From Pterois miles (lineage: Eukaryota > Chordata > Actinopteri > Perciformes > Scorpaenidae), in the NCBI GenBank assembly GCA_947000775.1, contig CAMQGK010000038.1, positions 2,995,001 through 3,059,000 of the forward strand: a stretch of 64,000 nucleotides of DNA, in the 5' to 3' direction. Every line of letters starts with the position of its first letter. The first letter of the stretch is position 1. Positions 33,251 to 45,505 of this stretch are shown here, one piece after another. The notes under the pieces are model-generated. The model did no database searches. It saw only the letters and a list, made by a program, of their open reading frames with translations, and was not told where the DNA came from. The position numbers were made by a program, and so were the translations under genes.

Positions 33251-34324
33251 TGAACTGAATTGATCAATATATATGAATAATTTTTGTTGTTTTTAAAAAT
33301 GCTTTCTGTGCAAATAAATAGTTTAATAATAACTAATATAATTTAAATAATAACTAAGAATTTTAAAAGTTATGATATCAGTATTATAGTGGAATATGCT
33401 GGCATTTATTAACAGACTGAGTTTTAGTGACATTGAACTGATGTAAATGAAGATGAATTTTTAATACTGACATGGTGTTAAACTGTCTGTTATTCTTCAT
33501 GTTTTTGAGGCTTCGCACAGAAATTCCACATAAACGCATCAGACGGCCAGACATTGAAGATTCCCACAAGCCCCTAAATGCAACATGAAGTTAAGATAAA
33601 TGTCATTATCTGTGCAGAGATCAGTCTGATTATCTGTTAATGAAGGCAACACTCATCTTTTTATATTTATTCACACACATTTGCATTTCAAAGTCAAATG
33701 TTATTAAATCATAACCATCAGAGTTTATGAAGATATTATTATCAAACAGGTCTTGTTTTTAATTATATAATAATGAAACCCAGTGATTGTCTCTCTCTAA
33801 TAATCATATTTCATGCGTTTTCATGTTGTGCCTGATGAGTGACTTCATCTGTTAATCTGATTTGTGTCGCTCTCATTGTTTGTGGTTTTCCATTATTGTT
33901 TCATATCGTGTCTCTGCGACATAAATCAGCTCCGTCTGACGATGATAAAACTCTGGATAGATTAAAGTGGTGAGATGAAAACAATCCAGCAGAGAATAAA
34001 AGAAATGAGTTGACAGAATGATGAGCAGCCTCGGCAGCTGACACACAGTCCGACCAATCAGATGTCAGCTTATTAACCCCCGATGACCACAGTGGAGACC
34101 AGAGGCAGGCTGGGAATCTGCCCCGCTGAGGTCACATGGTGTTTGGAAATGAGATCCGGCTCCTCAATGACTGTCTCACACCACCAGTTTGATGTCAGCA
34201 CTGGTTTTCCCATCAGGCCGTTCTTCCGCCAGCTGACCGCAGGGTGAACAGGTGGATACTTTTGAATAAACATCACCAGGATTCATTAGGACTCTTACAG
34301 TTTGTGTATTTGTGCTGAACCATC
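33251..34324. other. Unique AT-rich block, candidate conserved non-coding element
   Basis: No tandem or dispersed repeat is visible from about 33560 to 34080. The block has many homeodomain-type TAAT/ATTA words and an octamer-like ATTTGCAT (33680). Such composition is typical of vertebrate developmental enhancers but is not proof. No gene is supported. Confidence 0.3.
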
Positions 34325-35030
34325 ACGTTACGTGGTCACACTCATAGGCACGTGGTCACAATCGTGGTAGGCGCGTGGTCAGGCTCACAGTAGGTATGTG
34401 GTCTCACAGTAGGAACGTGGTCACGGTCATGGTAAGTACGTGGTCACAGTCATGGTAGGTACATGGTCATGCTCATAGTAGGTACGTGCTCATGGTCACA
34501 GTAGGTACGTGGTCATGCTCACCATAGGTATGTTGTCACACTCACGGCAGTTACGTGGTCATGCTCACGGTAGATGCGTGGTCACGCTCATGGTAGGTAC
34601 GTGGTCACACTCATGGTAGGTACGTGGTCACACTCATGGTAGGTACGTGGTCATGGTCATGGTATCTATGTGGTCATGCTCATGGTAGGCATATAATCAC
34701 AGTAGGTAGGTGGTCATGCTCACAGTGGGTATATGGTAGTCATGGTATGTGGTCACGGTACTGTACATGGTCACAGTACGATACATGGTCGGGGCAGGTA
34801 TGTGGTCACGCTCATGGCAGGTACGTGGTCATAGTCATGGTAGGTACATAGTCACAGTAGGTAGGTGGTCATGGTGCATACTCACGGTATGGTATTTGGT
34901 CACAGTAGGTACATGGTCATGGCGATACATGTTCTTGGCAGTAGGTACATAGTCATGGTACGGTAAGTGGTCACAGCGGTAGATATGTGGTCACGATTCG
35001 TGGTCATGGTAGGTACATGGTCACAGTCTG
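34325..35030. repeat. Degenerate minisatellite (GGTAGGTACGTGGTCACRCTCAT)
   Basis: About 0.7 kb of 23-24-bp units with much substitution and indel noise; GTACGTGGTCA is the most stable core. Plus-strand frames (Trp/Val/Gly-rich) come from the repeat. Confidence 0.9.
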
Positions 35031-35905
35031 CTACTCGCAGCTGTACACAGAATACAGGCTATGTACTGTAGGTGGATGCACCTAATGTGGCACCAAAGTT
35101 CACAAGTATGTATTACGCGTGAAAACTTTTTAAGCTGTATCATCAAAACTATTCATACCAGCAGTGATGCAAATTAGCGACAGTTTCAACGCTGGACGGT
35201 TCAAACAGATTCAGTCAGAGGACGAACAACAGGATCCTGTTGACCCGGAGCAGCGTGTGGACGTCTGAGATAAACTGATGTGTAGTACTAAACTACTGCC
35301 ATATTATATATTTTACAGAGTTGCCTTTTAGTGAAATGATCTGAGTGAAGCTGACTTCCCTCTGGTAACACAGTTATGCAGTGTATACGTCTAGGGCTTT
35401 TACTGTGAAGGTAAGAACGTGATCCGGGTCCAGTTGAACCAAAAGACTTCCTGTCATTCCCTGTGACATTAATGTGTTTTATTGATGGAATAAATAAACA
35501 GTTTATGGCTGCATCCATTTCTGTGAGGCCATTTCCTGACATTAATGCACATGGTGGTGTACTGTTTTTAACTGCTGTGTTTGTCATAAATACTTTCACA
35601 GGGAACATGAATAATGCCAACAAGTGACATCATTATTTTCAGAACGAGGTTGAAAACATTAACCAATCACGTCGAAAGGAACGGGCTGAGAAGCATCTAT
35701 ATTTATGAAACAACAACACGAAGGCTCCCAAGTCTGAACAAAGACAACTAATTTTATTAATCCCTTTCAGTGCTGACAAGAACAGCGCAAACAAGATCCA
35801 CTACTTCCATTTCACAATAAAAGCCCTAGACATATCATATTCACAGGCGCGTATTTCACATTTTGATGTTATTTGTCACGTCCCTGCTGTGCATGTGATA
35901 CACTC

Positions 35906-35946
<41 letters not shown>

Positions 35947-36114
35947 AGGAACATGTTTGTCTGGTGACATGTTTTCATAAATCAAACTCAGGAATGTAAA
36001 CAACAAAAACAAAAGCTTCCTCATGACAAACACTGGTTACCGTGGTAACAGAGGAGGAAGAGACGACAGCAGATCACCGTCATATCTGCTGTCTTTGCAA
36101 AACGCAATGAGATA
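35031..36114. other. Unique DNA with one microsatellite
   Basis: A (TG)n lies at 35907-35944. A minus-strand frame of 111 codons (35288-35623) has no domain I recognise. Nothing else supported. Confidence 0.4.
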
Positions 36115-36240
36115 TAAAAAGTACTAACACTAATATTAAAATACTACTGCAGTAATATTATGATACTACTGCAGTAATATTACAATACTTATACAGTAAT
36201 ATTTAAATACTATTACGGTAATATTTAAGAACTAGTGCCG
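36115..36240. repeat. AT-rich minisatellite (GCAGTAATATTA), about 31-bp unit
   Basis: Four copies of ATACTACTGCAGTAATATTA with decay towards the 3' side. CTGCAG and TAATATTA are internally palindromic. Confidence 0.8.
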
Positions 36241-36344
36241 TAATATAATAATGATAATAGTTATTTCACTTTTCTACATCTGTATTTGTCTGTGTACGGA
36301 TGTGTGTGAGCAGTAAGAAATGCTGTTTTTGATGTTGTTGTTGC

Positions 36345-36470
36345 TTTTCTTGTTATTGTTGTTGTTATTGTTGTAGTAGTGGTTTTAATTGCTGTTGTTG
36401 TAGTAGTTGTTGTTATTGTTGTAGCAGTGATTTTAATTGCTGTTATTGTTGTAGTTTTTAAATAGTAATA
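36345..36470. repeat. TTG/TTA-rich repeat (TTGTTGTAGTAGTGGTTTTAATTGCTG)
   Basis: About three units of roughly 50 bp built from TTGTTATTGTTGTAG and GTGGTTTTAATTGCTGTT. Confidence 0.75.
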
Positions 36471-36754
36471 TTTTAAAGCTCTGTTGTCCTATTCAGCAAT
36501 GTGCTGACAGACGGATGTCTTCAGACATTCAATAATCAGCTATGATCAATAATGCCGAGTCACCTTCTGAACGTCTGACATCTCACACCTGAAACATTAT
36601 GACTTATCTTCCTGTTAGAGACAAACATGAACTCTGTGACCTTTGACCCTTGGTCATCTGGTCATGTTACTTTACTGCTGACTTCACTTCGAGTGAAACT
36701 GAATCTTTCACATCCAGTGAAGGTCCAGCCGATGATCACATGCCTGTAGCAGCT

Positions 36755-37010
36755 TCATGAGCCGCTTCTTTGTTAGCAGCTTCATCAGCAGCTTCATTAG
36801 CAGCTTCATTAGCAGCTTTGTTAGCCACTTTAGGCACTATGATACTTGCATCAGATAACTGTGTTTAAGTTGTTTCTGTACACTGTATCTGTCCCTGCCA
36901 AATAAATCATAAAGAAATAAATAGATAGCAACTTCATTAGCAGCAATGTTAGCAACAGTGTGAGCAGCTTCTTTGTTAGCAGCTTCATTGGCAGCTTCAT
37001 TCGGGTGGAG
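36755..37010. repeat. GCAGCTTCATTA minisatellite with an insert
   Basis: Units of about 12-18 bp (TTAGCAGCTTCATTAGCAGC) run to 36828 and resume at about 36932. The insert at 36829-36931 contains, on the minus strand, TTATTTGGCAGGGACAGATA. This resembles a widespread retroelement-like repeat of fish, so an insertion into the array is likely. Confidence 0.75.
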
Positions 37011-37645
37011 GTATTTTGGGCAATCTGGTAAAAATATATATTGCACATTGCATATAACTTGCATAACATTTAAAAGACATTCTGCATGTCGCGATATCAC
37101 ATTTTAAGCTTCTCACATGTCATTTTGATGCCACATTATCGATCTGTGCATTGCAGCAAACACTGAAACGTGAAATCAAAGTGTTTCTGTTTAAACAGAG
37201 ATTCATGACTCAGTGAAGCAGAGTTCCTCCAGCAGACAGCGGCAGCTCTACACAGTCAGCAGGAGCAGTTTGTGTTAATGCTTTTCCTGAATTTATTAAG
37301 ATAAATCTAGAAAATACTGCTCTATTGGGCTCTCCAAATGCATGTTTGTGTAATAAATAAGACATGTAAATGCTATGAAACCACTGATTATCATTGACAG
37401 AAGCCTCTTATTTTATGATTTCCATCGTTAGCAGCTCCTGTCCATTATGGAGGCGTTCAGCTGTTTCCAGGTAAGAAGACTTTAATCTACCTAAACGTGA
37501 CGAGGACAGAGAGACAGAGTTTAAAAAGTGAAGGATGTCCTTGTCTCTGGTTGTCATAGTGACGAAAACGCAGCATCTGAATCAGAAACATCATGTGAAA
37601 TCAAACAGAGTGAACATCAGGAGAGAAATGACAATAACACACATG

Positions 37646-37646
<1 letters not shown>
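37011..37646. other. Unique DNA, no gene seen
   Basis: No supported feature; the sequence is free of obvious repeats. Confidence 0.4.

Positions 37647-37682
<36 letters not shown>
37647..37682. repeat. (TG)n microsatellite
   Basis: About 36 nt of pure TG. Confidence 0.92.
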
Positions 37683-37685
<3 letters not shown>

Positions 37686-37829
37686 TGTCTTTTTGGAGTT
37701 TGTCCCAAAATGACACAAACAGGAAGTGGAGGAGAAGCCTGCTTTTCTCCGTCAGCCCTTTTCACTTCCTCTTTCCTTCAGGAGGCCGCCTGAGCGGGGG
37801 AGAGGGGTGAGGAGCAGCCGTTACTCCAT

Positions 37830-38213
37830 GACTCACCCATCCTCCTCCTCCCTCCTCCTTTCTGCTCCTATCTGCTCCTCTCTGCTTTTCCATGCTCCTC
37901 TCTGCTCCTCCTGCATGCTCCTCTCTGCTACTCCCTGCTCCTCTCTGCTCCTTCTCCCTGCTCTTCCCTGCTCCTCCTTGCTCCTCCCAGCTCCTCCCTC
38001 CTCCTCCCTGCTCCTCTCTGCTCCTCCCTACTCCTCCCAGTTCCTCCCTGCTCCTCTCTGCTACTCCCTGCTCTTCTCTGCTCCTTCTCCCTGCTCTTCC
38101 CTGCTCTTCCTTGCTCCTCCCAGTTCCTCCCTCCTCCTCCCTGCTCCTCTCTGCTCCTCCCTACTCCTCCCAGTTCCTCCCTGCTCCTCTCTGCTTCTCC
38201 TCCCAGCTCCTGC
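37830..38213. repeat. Polypyrimidine minisatellite (CTGCTCCTCC)
   Basis: Modules CTGCTCCTCC, CTGCTCCTCT and CAGTTCCTCC run for about 0.38 kb with a longer block of about 120 bp duplicated (37985-38105 against 38105-38195). Cys/Ser/Leu-rich frames are repeat translation. Confidence 0.9.
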
Positions 38214-38528
38214 AACCAATGAAAGGTACAATCCACCTTAGAGGCCTCCGAAAACTACCCGTGGGCTCTGTGTATTTGCTGGAAAAGCATCACTCTTTCG
38301 GGGCCCTTGAGCTAGCCAGCAGGTCGGGAACATGATCCAGAGACTGGTCGGGATGATGTCACACCTCCCAGTGATGACATCATCACTCTCACTGACCTGC
38401 AGGCTGATGATGTGAAACCGACGCTCCCACGTTCCTGTTGTCACAGCATGAAGGTGAACGATGATGGTGGAAACATCCCGACTCTCCTCATTCTGCACAC
38501 TGAGGATGTTTTAAGGTATAAATAAGGC

Positions 38529-38562
<34 letters not shown>

Positions 38563-39009
38563 TAATGTTTTGGCTCTAGACGGCTCTCACTGTCTGACAG
38601 AACAGTCAGATGTTTTACAGATTTTTGTTGTAGAGAAAAGAATTACTGGATTTTTTCTATAAACAGAGACGATGAAGTCAGAGAGCCTAATTTACAATGA
38701 TATTTCTGTGAACAGGATGTGATCATTATGTAAAAGTCTAAAACCTGAGATTACATCAGAGGAATGGCTCACTCAGTGTCTCCTCCATTACACAGTGGTC
38801 TTCTTCTTCTTCTTCGTCTCCTCTGTGACGAATGAACCAACATCCTCTGCAGGTTGGACTCTGTGTTCTCTGACTCATAGCGGCATCTCTGTTGCTTCAA
38901 TCACACATTTACACACTTGTGAAATTGTCCTGACTGCCGCCACCTCCTCGGGTCTGAACATCCTTTACATTAAATCACAATATGAACAGTCACCCAGCTG
39001 CAGAACACT
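38214..39009. other. Unique DNA with a (TTA)n
   Basis: (TTA)n at 38529-38561 and (TTC)n at 38800-38815. A plus frame at 38795-39052 reads through poly-Phe from the TTC tract and is not supported. Confidence 0.4.
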
Positions 39010-39212
39010 GCCACCACACCACACCAGAGTCTGTGGAAAAAAACAATTTTAGCTGCCATTACACCAGAGTCTGTGGAAAAAAACACTGTTTTAGTTGCTA
39101 TTACACCAGAGTCTATAGAAACAACCAGTGTTTTAGCTGCTATTACACCAGAGTCTATAGAAACAACCAGTGTTTTAGCTGCGTCAATGCCTGAATCTGT
39201 GGAAAAAAACTG
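39010..39212 (+). repeat. 42-bp tandem repeat, about five copies
   Basis: Units read ACACCAGAGTCTATAGAAAC, AACCAGTGTTTTAGCTGC and TATT. The last three are in one open frame (ITPESIETTSVLAA, 14 residues), which continues into a hydrophobic stretch and stops at 39303. The first copies are out of frame by a 2-nt length difference. This could be a decayed exon of a repeat-stalk membrane protein, but chance is as likely. Confidence 0.8.
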
Positions 39213-39492
39213 TATTCTGATAGTATCGGCCTCTCTGCTCTGTTTATTGTTGTGCTTGGGATCATTAAAGTTTGATCTTATCTTTTTTATATTACACTTT
39301 TAATCAAGTGTAATAACATTTGAATTGTGAATACAAAAGCAAATTATTAGTGATAGAAAATGGGTAAATATTAAAATAAAAAAGTGACTCATGGTAAATC
39401 AGCAATGTTAACACATATACTGATATCTGCTGGGTTAATGTTTGGCTCATTTTAAAGAGGTCTTTGTTCTGAGGTTTATATGATTTCAGGGT

Positions 39493-40693
39493 GGATAAAA
39501 CACCAGACTGTCACCAGCAGACCTCTGTTCATGTCTGAAACCAGAAGTCTACGTTGATTTATTTGTAACTTCTGTACTTGAGTTTTTTCAACTCAAACCA
39601 CCATCTGTTATTGCACCTTACTAAGGAGTTTTATTTTGAAAAGGAAAACGCACTAAAATACGTTGTTGAACGTCGTGCTGAGAGTCAAGAAAATAAAGGT
39701 AAATTTATGGCCATGCAGACAAAACAAAAAGATTAAATTTAGGGATTATTTCATGAACTACAGTGAGCCTGTCAGCTTCCAGATATCAGCTTGATGGATT
39801 AGCTCGCTACGTCATTTTGGGGCGGCTGTGGCTCAGAGCGTAGAGCAGGTCATCCACCAATCGGAAGGTCGTGGTTTGATCCGGTTGCTCCGGTTACATG
39901 TCGATGATATCTTGAGCAAGACAATTAACCCCAAATTGCTCCTGAAGGCATAGCCATCGGTGTGTGAATGAGATTAGATCCTGATGGGCAAAGTTGGCAC
40001 TTTAGCAGCCTTTGAGATCAGTGTGTGAATGTGTGTGAATGAGTGAATGTGACACGTAGTTGTTGTATAAATGCAAGCCCATTTACCATTTTCCAGATAT
40101 TCTAAAGCTGTAAAATGAGGTGAAGCTGATGAAGGCAGATATGAAGAAACGAAGGTATTTCAGCGTAAAGTGGAAGGTTAGTGCAGGAGGAGAGACAGCA
40201 GGAGCAACGCAGCTTTAAATGACGTCTAAATGGGATTCCTTCATTCAGCTCAGAGGTCTGTGAGCGTCAGTCTGGAGCTCTGCTCTCGTTCTGCTGAGGG
40301 ACTTTAACTAACTCAGAGTCCTGACTGATCAGCAGGTGAGCCTCATCACACACTCTGATTGGCTGCAGGTGTGAATGGTTGTCTGTGATTGACTGCTCAC
40401 CTGAACCTGATGATTTTACTCTCAACAGACAGAGTTAAAAACACCAGAGATGTTTCTACTCGGTGCACAGTGTGAAATGACATGGACTTTGAATTTTTAA
40501 TGACACTACCTGTTATTTTTTAGAGAGCAGGTCTTTAAAAGTTCAGAACCAGCAGCTGCTGCAGGTTTTCTCCTCCTCATGTGTTGAATCACTGGCAAAA
40601 ATGATGACAGTCAATTCACTTTGAGAAATGATGAGTTCAGCAGAAAACTCAACAGACCACCAAGACACAGCAAACACCGAGGAGGTCAGAGGT
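39493..40693 (+). repeat. Segmental duplication, copy 1 (with SINE)
   Basis: Direct repeat of 46778-47750, about 7.06 kb apart. The right 600 bp (40093-40693 against 47150-47750) align without any gap and with about a dozen substitutions by eye. The left part (39493-39810) is more diverged and contains dispersed family X. Copy 1 carries an extra 274 bp, the SINE at 39819-40086. Homology stops at GAGGTCAGAGGT in both copies. Confidence 0.92.
39819..40086 (+). mobile_element. tRNA-derived SINE, second family, with target duplication
   Basis: Begins GGGGCGGCTGTGGCTCAGAG with tRNA-like boxes (GTGGCTCAGAGCGTAGAGC; GGTTTGATCC) and a body (GAGCAAGACAATTAACCCCA, ATTGCTCCTGA). It ends TATAAATGCAAGCCCATTTAC. 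It is flanked by CATTTT at 39813-39818 and 40087-40092. The duplicated locus at 47144-47149 has a single CATTTT, so it is the empty site. I recognise the family as common in teleosts. Confidence 0.93.
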
Positions 40694-40933
40694 GTCTGCT
40701 GTATCTGCTGTAAAGAAATAAAAGACTGCTGTGATTGACCACTCAGAATCGAGTGTTCAATAAAGCTGTGCAATAAATATGAAATATCATAGAAATGATA
40801 AAAGATGCTGGAGGGGGCTTTAAAATAAAGACAGTTTCAGAAAGAGTGAATTCCAGTGAAGTAGCTGGAGGTTCAGACCGGAGGAAGACGAAACGGACTG
40901 ATGTTAAACTGAGGATGTGGGAAGACATCGAGG

Positions 40934-40934
<1 letters not shown>

Positions 40935-40988
<54 letters not shown>
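40935..40988. repeat. (TG)n microsatellite
   Basis: About 54 nt of pure TG. Confidence 0.93.
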
Positions 40989-40989
<1 letters not shown>

Positions 40990-41119
40990 TAACTGTCCTG
41001 CGGTGGTTCGTCCTGTTTCGCCGTCTCTCGTCGTCTTTCGGTACTAGCTGTCTCTCGTTCCCGTCACCCACACTTCCTCCTCCTCTTCCTCCTTCCTTCC
41101 CGTAAGTTTCCCCTTTTCT

Positions 41120-41156
41120 ACCCCCCCCACCCCCACCACCACACCCCCCACCCCAA

Positions 41157-41204
<48 letters not shown>
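41120..41204. repeat. C-rich tract joined to (CA)n
   Basis: ACCCCCCCCACCCCCACCAC and similar blocks precede a (CA)n. The minus strand is a run of G-tracts with G-quadruplex potential. Confidence 0.88.
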
Positions 41205-41207
<3 letters not shown>

Positions 41208-42344
41208 GTTACCTCTGAACCTCGTGTTCCTGGAGATAATCTGACGTATAGATTGGCCATTTTTAACTACCAGCAGTGAAACTTTGGATTAATGTTAAAA
41301 TTTTCAGTGTAATGCTTGATAAATGTAAACACGGTCTTAATATCCATCTTAACCTAAAAAGTAATGACTAAATAATGTGATTTAATGGAAATGTGTGTTG
41401 CATTTTATGGGTGCAAACACGATCGTTCATGTCCCACAGCTGCGGTCTCAGTGTTGAGATACGTAAAATGAGCAGATTCAATAATATTCTGACATTATTT
41501 CACATGGAAATGTTTCATGTACATATTACTTTGCACCTTATTAACGTTATTTATTTATTCATGTGATTCCTGGTTCCTGTCCCACACTTCTGAGTCCTCA
41601 CCGCCACACTGAACAAATACCACAGTAAAAGTTTTATTCAACGCCAAATAAATCTGGTTTCCATGGAAACAGAAGTTAGCAGGTGAGCACGTGGATGGCA
41701 GGTTGGGCCGCCCACAGAGGTGACCTTCAAGATCCAGAAAAACAAGGAGAAGATCACCTTTTCTTCTTCTCATCATACAACTCAGTGATATTTAAACAAT
41801 AACTTCATATTACTGTTGAATTCGTGGATATTAGATGATAACAGTCACAGCTAACATAGCACACCTCGCGAGCTGACATTTATCTGACATATTAGGAAAA
41901 ATGTAATTTCCTAACACGTCCTTAAAGACATTACAATTACAATATCTCTCATAAAATGTTTTTACATCAGTATCAACAATGACGCACACGTGTTGTTTTT
42001 GTCTCTTTCGTCATTTACCTGAAGAGTCACTGTGGTTAATATTGATACATTATTGATTACTGATCAGTTCTAACAACACAAAGAATAAAATCTGAAAAAA
42101 ACAAGTTAGGATAAAAACATCTCAGATGACACACTATGTAGTCCAGTGGTGATACAGGATCTAATTCAGGAAGTGTGTGTGTTATGATGTAAACCAGCGT
42201 GTGAGTCAACCCCTCTCAGCTTTGTATGTTCCCACGGCATGCTGGGATACGCCTGTTACTGTCAAATGGTCACAACTCAGGATCCACTTGCTGTTACTGA
42301 AAAATGCGACCAGTTAATCAACATCAAACTGCACAGCAGCAGCA

Positions 42345-43000
42345 GTAGCAGAAGCAACGGCATCCTGCAACAGTAACAGTGGTGCCCTGCAGCAGCGGCG
42401 GCGGCAGCAGCAGCAGCAACGACACCCTGCAGCAGCAACAATGGTGCCCTGCAGCAGCGGCGGCGGCGGCGGCAGCAGCAGCAACGACACCCTGCAGCAG
42501 TAACAATGGTGCCCTGCAGCAGCGGCGGCGGCAGCAGCAGCACGACACCCGCAGCGTAACATGGTCCCTGCAGCAGTAACAATGGTGCCCTGCAGCAGCG
42601 GCGGCGGCGGCGGCAGTAGCAGCAGCAGCAGCAGCAGCACCTGCAGCAGTAACAGTGGTGCCCTGCAGCAGCGGCGGCGGCAGGCAGCGGCGCACTGCTG
42701 CAGTAAAGTGGTGCCTAGAGGGGGAGAGAGGGAGAGAGAATTAGAAAAAAAGAAGCAGCAGCGGCGGCGCAGCAGCAGCAGCAGCGACATCCTGCAGCAG
42801 TAACAGTGGTGCCCTGCAGCAGCTGCAGCGGCGGCGGCAGCGGCAGCAGCAACGACACCCTGCAGCAGTAACAGTGGTGCCCTGCTGCAGCAGCAGCGGT
42901 AGCAGCAGCAGCAGCAGCAACAACATCCTGCAGCAGTAATAGTGGCGCCCTGCTGCAGCAGCAGCGGCGGCGGCAGCGGCGCCCTGCTGCAGTTGCGGTG
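42345..43000. repeat. CAG/CGG-rich minisatellite, about 59-bp unit
   Basis: Units contain GACACCCTGCAGCAGTAACA, ATGGTGCCCTGCAGCAG and a variable (CGG)n(CAG)n stretch. Unit length changes with triplet number. A non-repeat patch (AGAGGGGGAGAGAGGGAGAG) lies near 42720. Long Leu/Cys/Arg- and Ala-rich minus frames come from the repeat. Confidence 0.92.
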
Positions 43001-43642
43001 TCCGTCCCTGTGAGAAAGAGCGACTGCAACATCTGTCGCAACTCCACACATCCTCAAACTGACATCCTCAAACACGCCCTCATAGTCCAGGTTCACAGTA
43101 TTCCCTCTGCCATCATGACCCAATAACATGACTCATTACAACTGATAAATCCTCCAGCATCTGAGGCCCCTGAACACCTCTCCACTGACTCATTGCGTCA
43201 TACCTGTAGTTTTACGTCACCTTTTCTTCACCTTCAGATGACATAGAAACATTACTGGGCTTCCGTGGAGCCTTAAATATGACCTACTGCTCCTTTAACA
43301 AGAACGTGTTCGTGAATATTTGATGTGCTGCTGGGTTTTAACATCCCTCTCTGGACACTTTTCATTTATTTTTTCAACATTATTTTATTGTTTTTAGGAT
43401 TTCTGTTGTTAGTTTTTTTATTGTTGTTTTTAGTAATCATTATTATTATGATTATTATAAGACAAAAGATTGTTTTAAAAAGCTTTCTTCTTCTTCATAA
43501 AGTACAACAGGCTTCCTCTCCTCCTGCTGTTGTTCCTCTACCTCTCCCCCTCCATTTTACTCCTCCTCCTCCCTTCCTCAGTCTTTCTCCTCCCAGGTGG
43601 GATTTAGTGATTTACGGTAATTACACCAATTAAACTGTGATG

Positions 43643-43696
<54 letters not shown>

Positions 43697-44837
43697 GGAG
43701 ACATAAATGTGGTTTTAAGCTCCTCTCAGCTCCACATGTTGGACTCTGACCAACAATAATGGATCGTTTCTTCCTGGTTCTCATTTTCAGATTCACGTGT
43801 TGATAAATGAGCTGAAAAGAGACGAAAGATCTTCCTGCTGATGAAACGCTGAACCAGCATTTACGTTTACAACGTCTACAGTCTGTAGTTTGTCCAGATG
43901 GTGGCGCCGGAGGAGAGATCATTCAGATGTGCAGGGTTCATCCTCTGGAGTTTTATCATAAAACTAGTTGTTTATGAATATTTACAGCCACTAACTGCAG
44001 TTGCAGCGAACAGACAAAGCTAATGTTAGCATGTAGAGTAACAAAGGTAAAATGGAGCGCGGTCAACACGTCTGACCTGAAACATTATGTTCAATAATGA
44101 AGATTTTAAATTTCACAAAACTAAAACCTTCATGTTGATCTCAGCACCTGACTGCATCTTCTACGGCTGCGATGCCATCGCTGTCTCGGTCAGTAAACAT
44201 GATGGTTAGCTGAGCTCATCTGGCTTCAGTCTTCTGATCAAATCAAACATGTTTCATATTATTGAGTCGTAGCTGAATCTTCTGGTCTGAGACTGATGAC
44301 ACGTCATATGTAGATGGGGGGGTGTCAGTCTTTATTATTAGTCCTCTAGTGTCACAATGACGTAGGATAATACAGTGTTTCTCACAGGATTTAGAGACTG
44401 GTGGGTCCTCTCGGACCTCCTGGGCGGTCATGACCCTGGAAGAAAAACATTTTAAAGTTAAATCCATCAATCTGGAGCACGCCGAGACCATCATGACGAG
44501 TCTAGATCTGTGAAGAACTGGATGTCTGATCGCTGTGATGTCATCTGAAATCGGCTACACTATGCTTGTTTCTAATTGGATGAAGATCCACCACCCGCTC
44601 TGCTCCATAACATGTGGATGAATATATTATTCAGTGCGTTTTTTATCAGGCATCAACCTCACGTTTACGCAAGTTTTGTTGAAAAAACTATACGTGAATT
44701 GTAAGCCGAGCAGACAGCTGCTGACTAGATTAACATCTGGAGAGTAAAATCACTGCTGACTACTGTGGCCCCCATACTTCTTCTACTTATGTCTGGTAGA
44801 CATAAACTGTCACATCGGCGTCCAAATGCTCTTCAGC
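43001..44837. other. Mostly unique DNA, no gene seen
   Basis: Contains (TG)n at 43647-43695 and a pyrimidine-rich stretch at 43510-43600. No coding or RNA feature supported. Confidence 0.45.
43647..43695. repeat. (TG)n microsatellite
   Basis: About 49 nt of pure TG. Confidence 0.93.
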
Positions 44838-45034
44838 ACATACAGAAGTTCAACTTTATTCTCATCGTCACATACAGTACATTAATATGACCTATTAGGA
44901 TGGGGAGGTGGGTCCTGAGGAGCAACGCGGGGTCTCACTCTAAGACACTTGGACGTGCAGACAGGAGGAGCCGGGAATCGAACTACCGACCTGGTGGTTA
45001 CAAGACGACCTGCTCAGCCTGCTAAATCGCAGCC
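44838..45034 (-). mobile_element. tRNA-derived SINE, minus strand
   Basis: On the minus strand it begins GGCTGCGATTTAGCAGGCTG, with a B-box-like GGTAGTTCGATTCCCGGCTC and CTCCTGTCTGCACGTCCAAG. It ends GAGAATAAAGTTGAACTTC. This head and body resemble the family of 39819-40086 but the 3' end differs. No target duplication was found. The copy appears old. Confidence 0.75.
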
Positions 45035-45461
45035 GTTTACTCACAGCAGTAAGTGAACGCATCACAATTCAAGCGGCCTGACGTTCAGCTTTCATTGTCT
45101 CTGATTCTGTTTGTGGTCCAAGTTGTTCAGTTCAGTAACTGACCCGTGGGTTAAGCTCCACCCGCCTGGCACCTTCAGGGGGATAAAACAAACCCAGAGT
45201 AGTGTGTAAACGCTGTGTCCGCTGTGTTGAATAAATAAGCTTCAGTCTTCACCTCCTGCAGGAAGACAGCAGTGATGTTTGGCTCTCAGATTATTGTGGT
45301 GTTGTGAATATTTCTGTCTCCCATGTTCATCAGAGTCGGCTGTCAGCAGCCGGGCAGCGGGCGCTCGGCGCTGGCACCCCGACGAGAGCTGGCATTTCCT
45401 GAATAAATTCATTGTAGTTTCACTCAGCAGAGATTCAGTCAACTTTGGTCCACTTTCACAA

Positions 45462-45505
<44 letters not shown>

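Larger units (their letters stand above)
40694..42344. other. Unique DNA with microsatellites, no gene seen
   Basis: (TG)n at 40935-40988, a C-rich tract at 41120-41154 and (CA)n at 41155-41204. From 41205 to 42344 the sequence is unique and AT-rich. Confidence 0.45.

Noticed and set aside
45120..45240. Second solo LTR
   Set aside because: A TATA-like box and AATAAA are spaced plausibly, but no TG...CA ends or target duplication could be found.
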